NCBI RefSeq assembly: GCF_036226465.1
Contig: NZ_CP108476.1
Location: forward strand, 7,006,001-7,070,000
Direction: 5' to 3'
Length of the DNA stretch: 64,000 nucleotides
Source: Kitasatospora sp. NBC_01250
Lineage (GTDB): Bacteria; Actinomycetota; Actinomycetes; Streptomycetales; Streptomycetaceae
Numbering within the stretch: position 1 is the stretch's first letter; the number at the start of each line of letters is the position of its first letter. This document shows positions 24,745-33,972 of this stretch, piece by piece. The position numbers and the translations under genes were made by a program. Below the pieces are notes generated by a model. The model worked only from the letters and a program-made list of their open reading frames with translations, was not told the origin of the DNA and made no database searches.

Positions 24745-27700
24745 CCAACCCCAGCCCCGTACCCCTGACGACCCCGGTGGACGGCGCCGACCCGCGGGCG
24801 GCCGTCGCGGCGCTCGCCGCCTGCACCCGGCCCTATCTGATCGGTGTCCGGCACCACAGCCCCGCGCTGGCCGCGGTGGTGCCGGCGCTGCTGGCGCAGG
24901 CCGACCCGCAGGTGCTCTGCGTCGAGCTGCCGACCGACTTCCAGCACTGGCTCCCGCACCTGGCCGACCCCGGCACCGTCGCCCCGGTGGCGCTGGCCGG
25001 GGCGCGCGAGGGCGGACCGCTCGGCTTCTACCCGTTCGCCGACTTCTCGCCGGAGCTCGCCGCGATCCGCTGGGCGCGCGAGCACGGTGTCGAGGTGCTC
25101 TGCTGCGACCTCCCGTTGGCCGACCCCGGCTGGTCGGCGGAGGCCCCGGACACCCGGCCCGGCCCCGCGGAGCCCACCGCCCCCACCGGCCCCGCCGCCC
25201 CCCGCTACGCCGACGCGCTGGACGCCGCCGGCACCGGCCGCGCGGGCGACGACCTGTGGGACCGCTCCGTCGAGGTCCGCGCTCCGGGCAGCGACCCGGC
25301 CGAGGTGCGGCGCGCGGCGCTGGCCGTCGGCTGGGCGCTGCGCCGCGACGCCGCCGAGCACGGCGGGGTGGCGGTCCACGACCTCGCCCGCGAGGCGCAC
25401 ATGCGCCGGGTGATCGCCCGCGCGGGCGCGGACGGCCGCCGGGTCGCGGCGGTGGTCGGAGCCTTCCACGGCCCCGCACTCACCGCCGCCGACCAGCCCG
25501 ATGAACCCGTACCCGTACCTGTCCCCGTACCCGCACCCCGGTCCGAGCCCGCCACCTCGACCACCTCGCTCGTCCCGTACACCTTCGACCTGCTCGACGC
25601 CCGCTCCGGCTACCCGGCGGGCATCCGCGACCCGCGCTGGCAGCAGGCCGTGCTGGCGGCGCAGGGCGACCCCGGGCGGGTGCAGGACGCGGCGGCCCGC
25701 GCGATCACCGAGGTGTGCCGCGAGCTGCGCGCCGCCGGCCACCCGGCCGGCACCGGCGAGGCCGCCGAGGCGCTGCGGCTGGCCGGTGACCTGGCCCGGC
25801 TGCGCGACCTGCCGGCTCCCGGCCGCGGTGAGCTGCTGGAGGCGGTGACCGCCGTCCTCGGCCAGGGCGAACTGCTGGGCCGCGGACGGGCGTTGGCCAA
25901 GGCGCTGGAGGCGGTGCTGGTCGGCGCCGACCGCGGCCGGCTCGCCCCCGGCACCCCGCGCTCGGGCCTCGGCCCCTCCGTGGAGGCCGAGTTGGCCGAG
26001 CTGCGGCTGCCCGGTCCGGACGACCCCGAGGCCCGCGAGCTGCGCCTGGAGCCGCTGCGCTCCCCGCTGGACCGGCGCCGCGAGGTGCTGCTGCAGCGCC
26101 TGGCGGTCTGCGGCATCGACTACGGCAAGCCGCTCGCGGTGGCGGGCACGGGGGACAGCGCCGCACTCTCCACCCGCTGGCAGCTGGCCTGGACGCCGTC
26201 CACCGCCGCCCGTCTCGATCTGACCGGCGTGCGCGGGGTCACCGCCGAACTCGCGGCGGCGGGCACCCTGCGCAAGGCCGCGCGCACGGCGGTGGCGGAC
26301 GGCGGACCGACCGCGCAGCAGGTCCTGGCCGGACTGCGCGCCGCGGCGAGCTGCGACCTGCCCGCGCTGGTCGCCGAACGGCTCACGGAGGCGGCGCAAG
26401 TGCTGCCGACGGCCGCAACGCTGCCCGAACTCCTCGACGCGCTCGACCTGTTGGAGGCGCTGCGGCTGGGCCATCTGCCCGGCGCCGGCGCACCGGCCAG
26501 GGCCGAGGCCGCCGAACTCGCCGCCACGCTGCTGGATGCGGCCGTCAGCGGCCTGCCCGGTCTGGCCGGCAGCGACGATCCCGCGGACGCGGTCGCGCTG
26601 GTGGCGCTGGCCACCCGGGCCGGCGACCACCGGCTCGGCCTGAGCCTGGACGAGGCGCTGGACACGCTCGCCGCCGGCGGCTCGCCGCTGCTCCAGGGCG
26701 CGGCGCTCGCCGCCCGGGTGCTGCTCGACCTGGATCCGGCCGCCCGGCTGGGTGCCCGCGCCGCGGGCTGGCTCGACACGGCCGGCGACCCCGCCGGACG
26801 GCGCCGGCTGGCCCGGCAGCTGACCGGTCTGCTGACGGCCGGTGGTCCGCTGCTGCAGTACGCGCCGGACGCCCTCGGCCCGCTGCTGGGCCGGATCGAC
26901 GGCCTGTCGGACGAGGGCTTCCTGACCCGGCTGCCCGCCCTGCGGGCCGGCTTCGACGCGCTCAGCCCGGCCGCGCGCACCCGCCTGCTGGAGACCGTCA
27001 CCGAACGCCTGGGTGAGCGCCCGGACCTGACGCTCGCGGCCCCGGCCGAGCTGCTCGCCCTCTGGGCGGCAGCGGACACCGCCGCCGCCGGCGCCCTCAC
27101 CGCCCTCGGCCTGCCGCTGCCGGCCGTCACCGGCTCACCTGACGTGCCGTCAACTCTGGTTCTATCAGAGGCGAACGAGTCGCCCGATCGAATCCCGCCC
27201 GCCGACCGCTGGCGGCTGCTGCTCGGCCGCGAACCCGAGCGGCTGCCCCAGGGCGCCCGCCGCTACGCGCACGCCCTGGACGAGCTGTACGGCGCGGGCC
27301 GCGGCGAGGGAGCCGCCGACCTCGACCGCGGCAACGGCGGCAGCGGCAACGGCGGCGGCCGGGAGGCCTCCTTCCCCACCGCTCGCGAGTGGTCCGAGGA
27401 GCTGGCGGCGCTGTTCGGTCCCGAGGTCCGTGAGGAGGTGCTCGCCGCCGCGGCCGACGCGGGTCGCACCGATGTGCTGACCCAGCTCGACCCCGCGGCC
27501 GTCCGCCCCTCGATGGAGCTGCTGACCTCGGTGCTCAACCTCGCCGGAGGCATGCCCGAGCACCTGCTCGCCCGGCTGCGCCCGTTGGTGCGCCGACTGG
27601 TCGACGAGCTGTCCCGGGAGCTGGCCACCCGGCTGCGCCCCACGCTCACCGGCCTGGCCACCCCGCGCCCGACCCGCCGTCCGGGCGGCCGGATCGACCT

Positions 27701-28316
27701 GCCGCGCACCCTGCGCGCCAACCTCGCGCACACCCGCAGGCTGCCGGACGGCCGCACGGTCGTGGTGCCCGAGCGGCCGGTGTTCAGCACCCGCTCCCGG
27801 CGGGAGGCGGACTGGCGGCTGATCCTGGTGGTCGACGTCTCCGGCTCGATGGAGGCCTCGGTGATCTGGTCCGCGCTGACCGCCGCCGTGCTGGGCGGGG
27901 TGCCGACGCTCTCCACCCACTTCCTGGCCTTCTCCACCCAGGTGGCCGACCTCACCGACCGGGTGAGCGACCCGCTCTCGCTGCTGCTGGAGGTCCGGGT
28001 CGGCGGCGGTACGCACATCGCCGGCGCGCTGGCCCACGCCCGCTCCCTGGTGACCGTGCCCAGCCGCACCCTGGTGGTGGTCGTCAGCGACTTCGAGGAG
28101 GGCGGTCCGCTGGGCGGCCTGCTCGGCGAGGTCCGCTCGCTGGCGTCCTCCGGGGTGCACCTGCTGGGCTGCGCGGCCCTGGACGACACCGGCACCCCGC
28201 GCTACTCGGTCCCCGTCGCGCGGCAACTCGTCGCCGCCGGCATGCCGGTGGCCGCCCTCAGCCCCCTCGCCCTGGCCCGCTGGGTCGGCGAACGCCTCCG
28301 TGGCGACACCCGATGA
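24741..28316 (+). CDS. DUF5682-VWA fusion protein
   Basis: A 1191-residue protein. The N-terminal part (about 1-550) is of the DUF5682 type: LIGVRHHSPALAAVVPALLAQADPQVLCVELPTDF, then PFADFSPELAAIRWAREHGVEVLCCDLP, a fold recalling the TraB/ChaN-like enzymes. A long helical middle follows, and residues about 1024-1191 form a von Willebrand A domain with a complete MIDAS: VVDVSGSMEAS (about 1029), Thr in VGGGTHIAGAL and Asp in VVVSDFEEGGP. In enterobacteria these two parts are separate proteins (YehM and YehP); here they are one chain. It starts in the MoxR stop (GTGA) and ends in the SWIM start (ATGA). There is no signal peptide. Confidence 0.82.
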   Translation: MTNPSPVPLTTPVDGADPRAAVAALAACTRPYLIGVRHHSPALAAVVPALLAQADPQVLCVELPTDFQHWLPHLADPGTVAPVALAGAREGGPLGFYPFADFSPELAAIRWAREHGVEVLCCDLPLADPGWSAEAPDTRPGPAEPTAPTGPAAPRYADALDAAGTGRAGDDLWDRSVEVRAPGSDPAEVRRAALAVGWALRRDAAEHGGVAVHDLAREAHMRRVIARAGADGRRVAAVVGAFHGPALTAADQPDEPVPVPVPVPAPRSEPATSTTSLVPYTFDLLDARSGYPAGIRDPRWQQAVLAAQGDPGRVQDAAARAITEVCRELRAAGHPAGTGEAAEALRLAGDLARLRDLPAPGRGELLEAVTAVLGQGELLGRGRALAKALEAVLVGADRGRLAPGTPRSGLGPSVEAELAELRLPGPDDPEARELRLEPLRSPLDRRREVLLQRLAVCGIDYGKPLAVAGTGDSAALSTRWQLAWTPSTAARLDLTGVRGVTAELAAAGTLRKAARTAVADGGPTAQQVLAGLRAAASCDLPALVAERLTEAAQVLPTAATLPELLDALDLLEALRLGHLPGAGAPARAEAAELAATLLDAAVSGLPGLAGSDDPADAVALVALATRAGDHRLGLSLDEALDTLAAGGSPLLQGAALAARVLLDLDPAARLGARAAGWLDTAGDPAGRRRLARQLTGLLTAGGPLLQYAPDALGPLLGRIDGLSDEGFLTRLPALRAGFDALSPAARTRLLETVTERLGERPDLTLAAPAELLALWAAADTAAAGALTALGLPLPAVTGSPDVPSTLVLSEANESPDRIPPADRWRLLLGREPERLPQGARRYAHALDELYGAGRGEGAADLDRGNGGSGNGGGREASFPTAREWSEELAALFGPEVREEVLAAAADAGRTDVLTQLDPAAVRPSMELLTSVLNLAGGMPEHLLARLRPLVRRLVDELSRELATRLRPTLTGLATPRPTRRPGGRIDLPRTLRANLAHTRRLPDGRTVVVPERPVFSTRSRREADWRLILVVDVSGSMEASVIWSALTAAVLGGVPTLSTHFLAFSTQVADLTDRVSDPLSLLLEVRVGGGTHIAGALAHARSLVTVPSRTLVVVVSDFEEGGPLGGLLGEVRSLASSGVHLLGCAALDDTGTPRYSVPVARQLVAAGMPVAALSPLALARWVGERLRGDTR

Positions 28317-30229
28317 CCGGAGACGCAGTGACCACCGCCCCCGCCCCGGCGACCCCACCCGCCGCCGACGACCTCCGCCTGCCGCCCGTCGCCCCCGAGG
28401 TGCTGGCCGCCGCGGTGGAGGCGCTCACCACCCGGCTGCGCAAGCGGCTCGACGCCGCCGTCGAGCAGTACGCCGCCCGCACGCCGCGGCCCGCACCGGA
28501 CGCGGGCGCCCCGGGTGCGGTCGTCGTCCACTGCGGCGAGGACGCCCTGGTGACCCTGGCCCCGGGCCCCGGCGGTGCGGTCACCGAGCCGGAGCAGGCC
28601 CGGTGCAGCTGCCTGCTCGCGCCGCGCTGCCTGCACCGGGCGGCGGTGCTGAGCTGCTGCCCGCTCGCTGCGTCCCAGGCCCCGGAGGCGGCGGGGGAGC
28701 CCGAACACCCCGCCCCCGCCGAGGAGTCCACGCTGCTCACGGCATCCCCGCGCACCCCCGTCGAGCCGACCCCGGCGCAGCGCGGCGCGGCCGAGGTGCT
28801 CTGGGCGGCGGCTGCCGCCGTGCTCGGCGCGGGCGTGCCCGCGGCCGGGGCCGTCCCGCAGGCCGAGCTGCTGCGGGCCGCGCACACCGCCCGGCTGGCC
28901 GACCTGTACCGCGCCGAGGCCGCCGCGCTGCGGGTGGTCCGCGGCCTGCGCAGCGCCCGGGCCGGCCACCGCGGCCATCGCACCGCCGACCTGGCCGCCG
29001 CGCTGCGCGAACTGCTGCTCAGCACGGCCCTGGTGCGCTCCGGCCCGGTCGATCCGGGGGTGCTCGGCAGCGCCCGCCGCGCCTACCGCCCTGGCGGTGC
29101 GCTGCGGGTGTACGGGGCCTGCCGCGAACCGGTGCTGACCGCCACGGGGTACGGCGGCGTGGTCACCCATCTGGTCACCGACGACGGCCGGTGGCTGTCG
29201 GTCGCCGACGTCAAGCCCGGCGGCGCGGCCCGCGCCCGTGGGGCCGGCGCGGCGCCCCTCGCGCTGGGGGCGGTCGGGCTCGACCACGCCCGGCTCTCCC
29301 GCGGCGGCCTGCTGATCTCGGGGGCGACCGTCTCGGGCGACGGCCGGCTCGGGGCCGGCCGCGGGGTGCGGGCCACCCCGGTGGCGGCGCCGCCCTGGGG
29401 CGAGGGCCCGGTGGCCGCGCTGTTCGCCCGGCCGCTGGCGCTGGCCGCCGCCGAACGGCTCGCCGAGGACCCGCTCGGCGACCCGGAGCAGACCGAGCTG
29501 CTGCGCCGGCCGGTCGGCTGCGACCTGGTGCTGCTCGGCGCCGCCGGTGACGCCGTGCTGGCCCGCGAGCTGGACCCGGCGAGCGGTGCGCCGCACGGTC
29601 CGCTGGTCCGCCTGGTGGCCGCCAACGGGCACCCGGAGCTCGCGCACACCGCCAACCTCGCGCGACTGGCCGGCCGACCCGGCCTGCGGGTCCGGGTGCT
29701 GGCCCGGGTCGACCCGGACCGGGCCGCCACCCTGCGTCCGCTGGCCGTGGCCCCGGTGCCGGGCACCGAGGCCACCCTCATCCTGCCGCCGCGCTGGCAG
29801 GGGCGCGCCGACCTCGGCTACGACCTGCTGCAGGGCGCCCAGTTGCCGGGCGCCGAGGTGTGCGCCGCCCCGGCCGCGCCGCCGCCGGCCGACCCGCCGG
29901 CTGCTGACCTGCCGCCGGACGACTCCCCGCTGTGGCGGGTCCGCCGCCAGGTGGAGCTGGCGATCACCGGCGGCCGGCGCGCCGTCGTCGAGTCCGCCCG
30001 CAACGGCAGCGCGGCCACCGACGCCGCCGCGCTGCGCCGCACCGGCTTCCGCACCGCCGCGGACCTCACCACCACCCTGGCGGCCGCCGCCGACCGGCGC
30101 GGGCGCGACGTCTTCGGCCGTCTCGGCGACCCGGACGAGGACCACTACGCGCAGGCCTGGTTGGCGGCGGCGGTCCACCTCACCGCGGCCGAACGCGAAC
30201 TCGTCCGCGCCACCTGGCAGTCCGCCTGA
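28313..30229 (+). CDS. SWIM zinc-finger protein
   Basis: A 638-residue protein with a SWIM-type zinc-binding motif CSCLLAPRCLH (CxCx5CxH) at about 98-108. SWIM fingers mediate DNA or protein contacts. The remainder is helical and Ala/Arg/Leu-rich, with no other domain recognised; a Pro/Ala linker near 500-530 separates a C-terminal part that begins WRVRRQVELAITGGRRAVVESARNG. It corresponds to YehQ of the E. coli yeh set. It is the last gene of the operon, overlapping the VWA gene by ATGA, and a strong terminator follows. Confidence 0.82.
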   Translation: MTGDAVTTAPAPATPPAADDLRLPPVAPEVLAAAVEALTTRLRKRLDAAVEQYAARTPRPAPDAGAPGAVVVHCGEDALVTLAPGPGGAVTEPEQARCSCLLAPRCLHRAAVLSCCPLAASQAPEAAGEPEHPAPAEESTLLTASPRTPVEPTPAQRGAAEVLWAAAAAVLGAGVPAAGAVPQAELLRAAHTARLADLYRAEAAALRVVRGLRSARAGHRGHRTADLAAALRELLLSTALVRSGPVDPGVLGSARRAYRPGGALRVYGACREPVLTATGYGGVVTHLVTDDGRWLSVADVKPGGAARARGAGAAPLALGAVGLDHARLSRGGLLISGATVSGDGRLGAGRGVRATPVAAPPWGEGPVAALFARPLALAAAERLAEDPLGDPEQTELLRRPVGCDLVLLGAAGDAVLARELDPASGAPHGPLVRLVAANGHPELAHTANLARLAGRPGLRVRVLARVDPDRAATLRPLAVAPVPGTEATLILPPRWQGRADLGYDLLQGAQLPGAEVCAAPAAPPPADPPAADLPPDDSPLWRVRRQVELAITGGRRAVVESARNGSAATDAAALRRTGFRTAADLTTTLAAAADRRGRDVFGRLGDPDEDHYAQAWLAAAVHLTAAERELVRATWQSA

Positions 30230-30249
30230 GGCCGCTGCTGCTGCCGCTG

Positions 30250-30286
30250 CCCCGGGCTCCCTTCCTCCGCGGAAGGGAGCCCGGGG
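30250..30286. terminator. Bidirectional terminator between convergent operons
   Basis: A 16-bp perfect stem (30250-30265 with 30271-30286) and 5-base loop lies between the SWIM gene stop and the stop of the minus-strand ABC gene at 30313. It serves both directions. Confidence 0.85.
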
Positions 30287-30312
30287 CGGGCGGGCCGGTG
30301 TCGGTCCGCCCG

Positions 30313-32070
30313 TCAGGCCGGCTGCCAGGAGCGCCACAGCGCCGCGTAGCTGCCGCCCTGCGCGATCAGCTCGTCGTGGGTGCCCAGCTCGGTGAGCCGG
30401 CCCTCCTCCATCACCGCCACCCGGTCGGCGTCCCTGGCCGTGTGCAGGCGGTGGGCGATCGCGATCACCGTGCGGCCCTCGAGCACCGCGGCGAGCGCCC
30501 GTTCGGTGTGCCGCGCCGTGGCCGGATCGAGCAGCGCCGTCGCCTCGTCGAGGATCAGGGTGTGCGGATCGGCGAGCACCACCCGGGCCAGCGAGAGCTG
30601 CTGGCTCTGCCCGGCGTCCAGCCGGTGGCCGCCGGTGCCGAGGTCCGTGTCGAGGCCGTCGGGCAGTTCGTGCAGCCAGTCGGCGTCGACGACCTCCAGC
30701 GCCTCGCGCAGCTCCGCGTCCGTGGCGTCGGGTGCGGCCAGCCTGAGGTTGTCGCGCACCGTGCCGAGGAAGACGTGGTGCTCCTGGGTGACGAGCACGA
30801 CCTGGTTGCGCAGGCGCTGCGGATCCAGCTCCGCGAGCGGCACTCCGCCGACCGCGACCGAGCCCGAGCGAGGGGAGTCGGCCCCGGAGAGCAGCCGCCC
30901 CAGCGTGGACTTGCCCGCGCCCGAGGGGCCGACCACCGCCAGCCGCTCGCCGGGCCGGACGGTCAGGGTGATGCCGCGCAGCACGTCGCGCCCGCCGTGG
31001 TAGGCGTAGTGGGCGTCCACCACGGTGATCCGGTCGCCGGCGGGCTCGGCTCCGGTCGACTCCCGGGCGGCGGGCGCCGCATCGAGCCCTTCGATCCGGG
31101 CGAACGAGGCGGCGCCGCGCTGGATCTGGTCCGCCCACATCAGGATCTTGTCCAGCGGATCGACCAACTGCCAGAGGTAGAGCACCGCGGAGATCACCGC
31201 ACCGATGGTCACCGTTCCGCGGTCGCTCAGCGCGATGCCGAGCAGCAGGATGCCCGCCACCGGGATGACGTAGGAGACGTCCACGACCGGGAACAGGACG
31301 CTGCGCAGCGCGAGCGTTCCCCGGCGGGCACCGCGCGCGGCGCCGATCGCCTCCTCGCAGGCCGCCAGGCGGCGCGCCTGCAGTCCGAGCGCCTCGACGC
31401 TGCGGGCGGCGGTGACGGTGGTGCCGAGCACCTCGATGAGCGCCGAGTTGGCGCTGCCCTCCGCCAGGTAGGCCGGGTGGGCGCGGCGCAGGTACCAGCG
31501 CGACGCGACCAGGATGCCGGACAGGCCGACCACACCGCAGGCCCCGAGCAGTGGATCGACCGCGAAGACGGCGCCGACGATCAACAGCGCCTGGACCGCG
31601 GCCACCAGGACCTCGGGCCCGGCGTCGCGCAGCGTGGTGCCGACCGCCGCGACGTCGCCGGTGCCACGGGCCATCAGGTCGCCGAGGCCGACCCGGTCGA
31701 CCAGCGTGGCGGGCATCGCGAGGGTGCGCTCCACCACCTGCTCCCGGATCCGGGCCAGTACCCGCTCGCCCAGCCGGTGGCTGGTGTACTTGGCGAACCG
31801 GGTGAGCAGGATCTGCGCCACGGCGAAGCCGAGGATCGCGAGCGCGAGCCGGTCGATCCGGGCCACCCCGTGGCCGGCCTTGACCTGGTCGACGATCCGG
31901 CCGAGCAGCCAGGGCGCACCGAGCCCGGCCGCGGCGGCGAGCAGGTTCAGCGCCAGGACGACCGCGAAGGTCCGGCCGTCCTGGCGGACCAGGCGCAGCG
32001 CGGCGCGGCGGAACTGCGCGGGCCCGGCAACCGGGAGCTGCCCGGCGGGCACCGTGGGTCCGGCGCTCAC
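30313..32070 (-). CDS. ABC exporter subunit with catalytically competent ATPase
   Basis: A 585-residue half-transporter: a six-helix ABC exporter membrane domain (about 1-320) fused to an ATPase domain. Walker A GPSGAGKST, Q-loop VTQEHH, Walker B LILDEATALLD and switch His in AIAHRL are intact, but the signature motif reads LDAGQSQQLSLAR instead of LSGGQ. The GTG at 32070 overlaps the upstream partner's stop (GTGA), so the two subunits are made together and should form a heterodimer. The substrate is unknown; such exporters carry drugs, lipids or peptides out of the cell. Confidence 0.88.
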   Translation of the reverse strand: MSAGPTVPAGQLPVAGPAQFRRAALRLVRQDGRTFAVVLALNLLAAAAGLGAPWLLGRIVDQVKAGHGVARIDRLALAILGFAVAQILLTRFAKYTSHRLGERVLARIREQVVERTLAMPATLVDRVGLGDLMARGTGDVAAVGTTLRDAGPEVLVAAVQALLIVGAVFAVDPLLGACGVVGLSGILVASRWYLRRAHPAYLAEGSANSALIEVLGTTVTAARSVEALGLQARRLAACEEAIGAARGARRGTLALRSVLFPVVDVSYVIPVAGILLLGIALSDRGTVTIGAVISAVLYLWQLVDPLDKILMWADQIQRGAASFARIEGLDAAPAARESTGAEPAGDRITVVDAHYAYHGGRDVLRGITLTVRPGERLAVVGPSGAGKSTLGRLLSGADSPRSGSVAVGGVPLAELDPQRLRNQVVLVTQEHHVFLGTVRDNLRLAAPDATDAELREALEVVDADWLHELPDGLDTDLGTGGHRLDAGQSQQLSLARVVLADPHTLILDEATALLDPATARHTERALAAVLEGRTVIAIAHRLHTARDADRVAVMEEGRLTELGTHDELIAQGGSYAALWRSWQPA

Positions 32071-33830
32071 CGCGCGGCCTCCGCGCGCACGCCGTCCGCC
32101 GCGTGCACCCCGCCGTCCGTACCGAAGACCTCGCCGCCGTCCTCGCGGGAGACCAGGGCCCGGTACCCGCCCGGCCCGTCCAGCAGTTCGCGATGGCTGC
32201 CCACCGCGGCCACCTGGCCGTCGACCAGGTGGTACACGACGTCGGCCTGCTCCAGCAGCAGCGGCGAGGTGGTGACCACCACCGTGGTGCGACCGCTGCG
32301 CGCCGCCCGCAGGCGCGCCGCGATGGCGGCCTCGGTGTGCGCGTCCACCGCCGAGGTCGGCTCCACCAGCAGCAGCACCTCCGGATCCGCCAGCAGGCTG
32401 CGGGCCAGGCGCAGGCGCTGGCGCTGCCCGCCGGAGAGATTGGCGCCCTGGGACCGGATCCCGGAGTCGAGCCCCTGCGGCAGGCCCAGCAGGATGTCGT
32501 CCGCGACCGCCTGGTGCAGTGCCCGGGTGATCCGGTCGTCGTCCGGGCTCCCGGCCCCGGACACCACCTCGCGCAGCGTGCCGGCGAAGATCTCGGCATC
32601 GTTGTCGGCGACCATGATGCGGTGCCGCACCTCGGTCAGCGCCGCGTCCCGCAGCCTGGTCGGGCCCCAGGTCACCGCTCCGTCGGCGAACCGGCCGAGC
32701 CGGTCGACGACGGCGACCAGGTCCCTGGGCCGGCTGCCGGCCAGCGCGGTCAGCCGGCCGGGGGAGACCACCACCCCCGATGCGGGGTCGCTGAGCGTCG
32801 CGGACGCGTCGGGCAGCTCCGCAGGGTGCGGGCCGTCCGCCTGCTCGGGCTCGATCGTCAGGATCCGGACCACGCGTGCGGCGGCGACCAGGCCGCGGCT
32901 GAGGCCGTAGCCGCCCTCGATCAGGAACGACACCGGCCCGGCGAGGACCGCGACATAGCCGTAGACGGCGACCAGTTGGCCCACGGTGATCGAGCCGGTC
33001 GCGGCCATCCGCGCCGCCAGCCAGGTGACCAGGGCCAGGAAGAGCGCGGGCAGGCCGGCCCCCAGGGCCTGCACCCAGCTGGTCACCGCCCCGACCCGGT
33101 AGCCCTCCTGGCGCAGCTCGGCCGAGTGCCGCCGGTACCGGTCGGCGAACAGCTGCTTGCCACCGATGCCGTTGAGGATCTGCAGGCCCTTGACCAGATC
33201 GCCCACCCGGGCGGTCAGTTCGCCCTGCTGCCCGCGGTAGACGGATTCGGCCTTCTGCAGCCGGCCGAGCAACGGGCCGATGATCAGGGCCAGGACCGGG
33301 ACGCCGAGCAGGACCACGGCCGCCAGGACCGGCGAGACCGAGAGCAGCAGCACCGCCACCCCGACGTAGGCGATCACCGAGCCGAGCCCCAGCCCGGTCA
33401 CGGTCAGGGCCTGGCCGATCTCCCCCACGTCGCCCGCCCCGATCGTGACCACCTCCCCGACCGAGACCCGGCGGCCGAGCGTCGCGCCCAGCACGGCGGC
33501 CCGGGCGACCACGGCCCTGGTGGTCTCGAAGGCCGTCTCCATCCGGATCATCGTCATGGTGCGATGACGGATGCGCCCCAGCCACGCGTTGACGATCCCC
33601 ACCCCGACCAGCAGGGCGACCCAGCGCGCCAGCGCCCCGGAGTCGTGCCGCTGGAGCCCTTCGTCGATGGCCCTGGATATCAGGTACGGCGGCAGCATGA
33701 GGGAGCACATCCAGGTCGTGCTCACCACTGCTCCCACCACGATCCGACGCCGCTGACGCATGGTCAGCCACGCGAGGAACCGGGCGGCACTGCGACTGTC
33801 CGGGACGGGACCGGCGGGTACGTAGGTCAC
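32067..33830 (-). CDS. ABC exporter subunit with degenerate ATPase
   Basis: A 587-residue half-transporter partner. The membrane domain is normal, but the nucleotide-binding domain has decayed. Where Walker A should be it reads LTALAGSRPRDLVAVV with no GK(S/T), Walker B is LLLVEPTSAVD without the Asp, and the switch His is missing in VVVTTSPLLLEQ. The signature LSGGQRQRLRLAR is perfect. In the dimer this leaves one complete ATP site, made of the partner's Walker A/B and this LSGGQ. The GTG at 33830 follows AGGGTGCG. A TAGGGT seven bases upstream could make the transcript leaderless. Longer starts as far as 34046 would overlap the divergent aminopeptidase gene. Confidence 0.85.
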   Translation of the reverse strand: MTYVPAGPVPDSRSAARFLAWLTMRQRRRIVVGAVVSTTWMCSLMLPPYLISRAIDEGLQRHDSGALARWVALLVGVGIVNAWLGRIRHRTMTMIRMETAFETTRAVVARAAVLGATLGRRVSVGEVVTIGAGDVGEIGQALTVTGLGLGSVIAYVGVAVLLLSVSPVLAAVVLLGVPVLALIIGPLLGRLQKAESVYRGQQGELTARVGDLVKGLQILNGIGGKQLFADRYRRHSAELRQEGYRVGAVTSWVQALGAGLPALFLALVTWLAARMAATGSITVGQLVAVYGYVAVLAGPVSFLIEGGYGLSRGLVAAARVVRILTIEPEQADGPHPAELPDASATLSDPASGVVVSPGRLTALAGSRPRDLVAVVDRLGRFADGAVTWGPTRLRDAALTEVRHRIMVADNDAEIFAGTLREVVSGAGSPDDDRITRALHQAVADDILLGLPQGLDSGIRSQGANLSGGQRQRLRLARSLLADPEVLLLVEPTSAVDAHTEAAIAARLRAARSGRTTVVVTTSPLLLEQADVVYHLVDGQVAAVGSHRELLDGPGGYRALVSREDGGEVFGTDGGVHAADGVRAEAAR

Positions 33831-33972
33831 GGTTCGCACCCTAGCAATCCGGTGCAAGCACATCATTGGCGTGTTTCTTAGCATGAACACTTCACGGAAT
33901 GCGCGTACCGGGCCTCCCGGCGGGACAGGGATCCGGGACAGCGTCAACCGACGACCGAACCGGAGGATTCCC

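Noticed and set aside
32640..32820. A frameshift or sequencing error destroying Walker A of the ABC subunit
   Set aside because: The other two frames show no Walker A in this segment, and the flanking sequence through LSGGQ stays in frame, so the degeneracy appears genuine.
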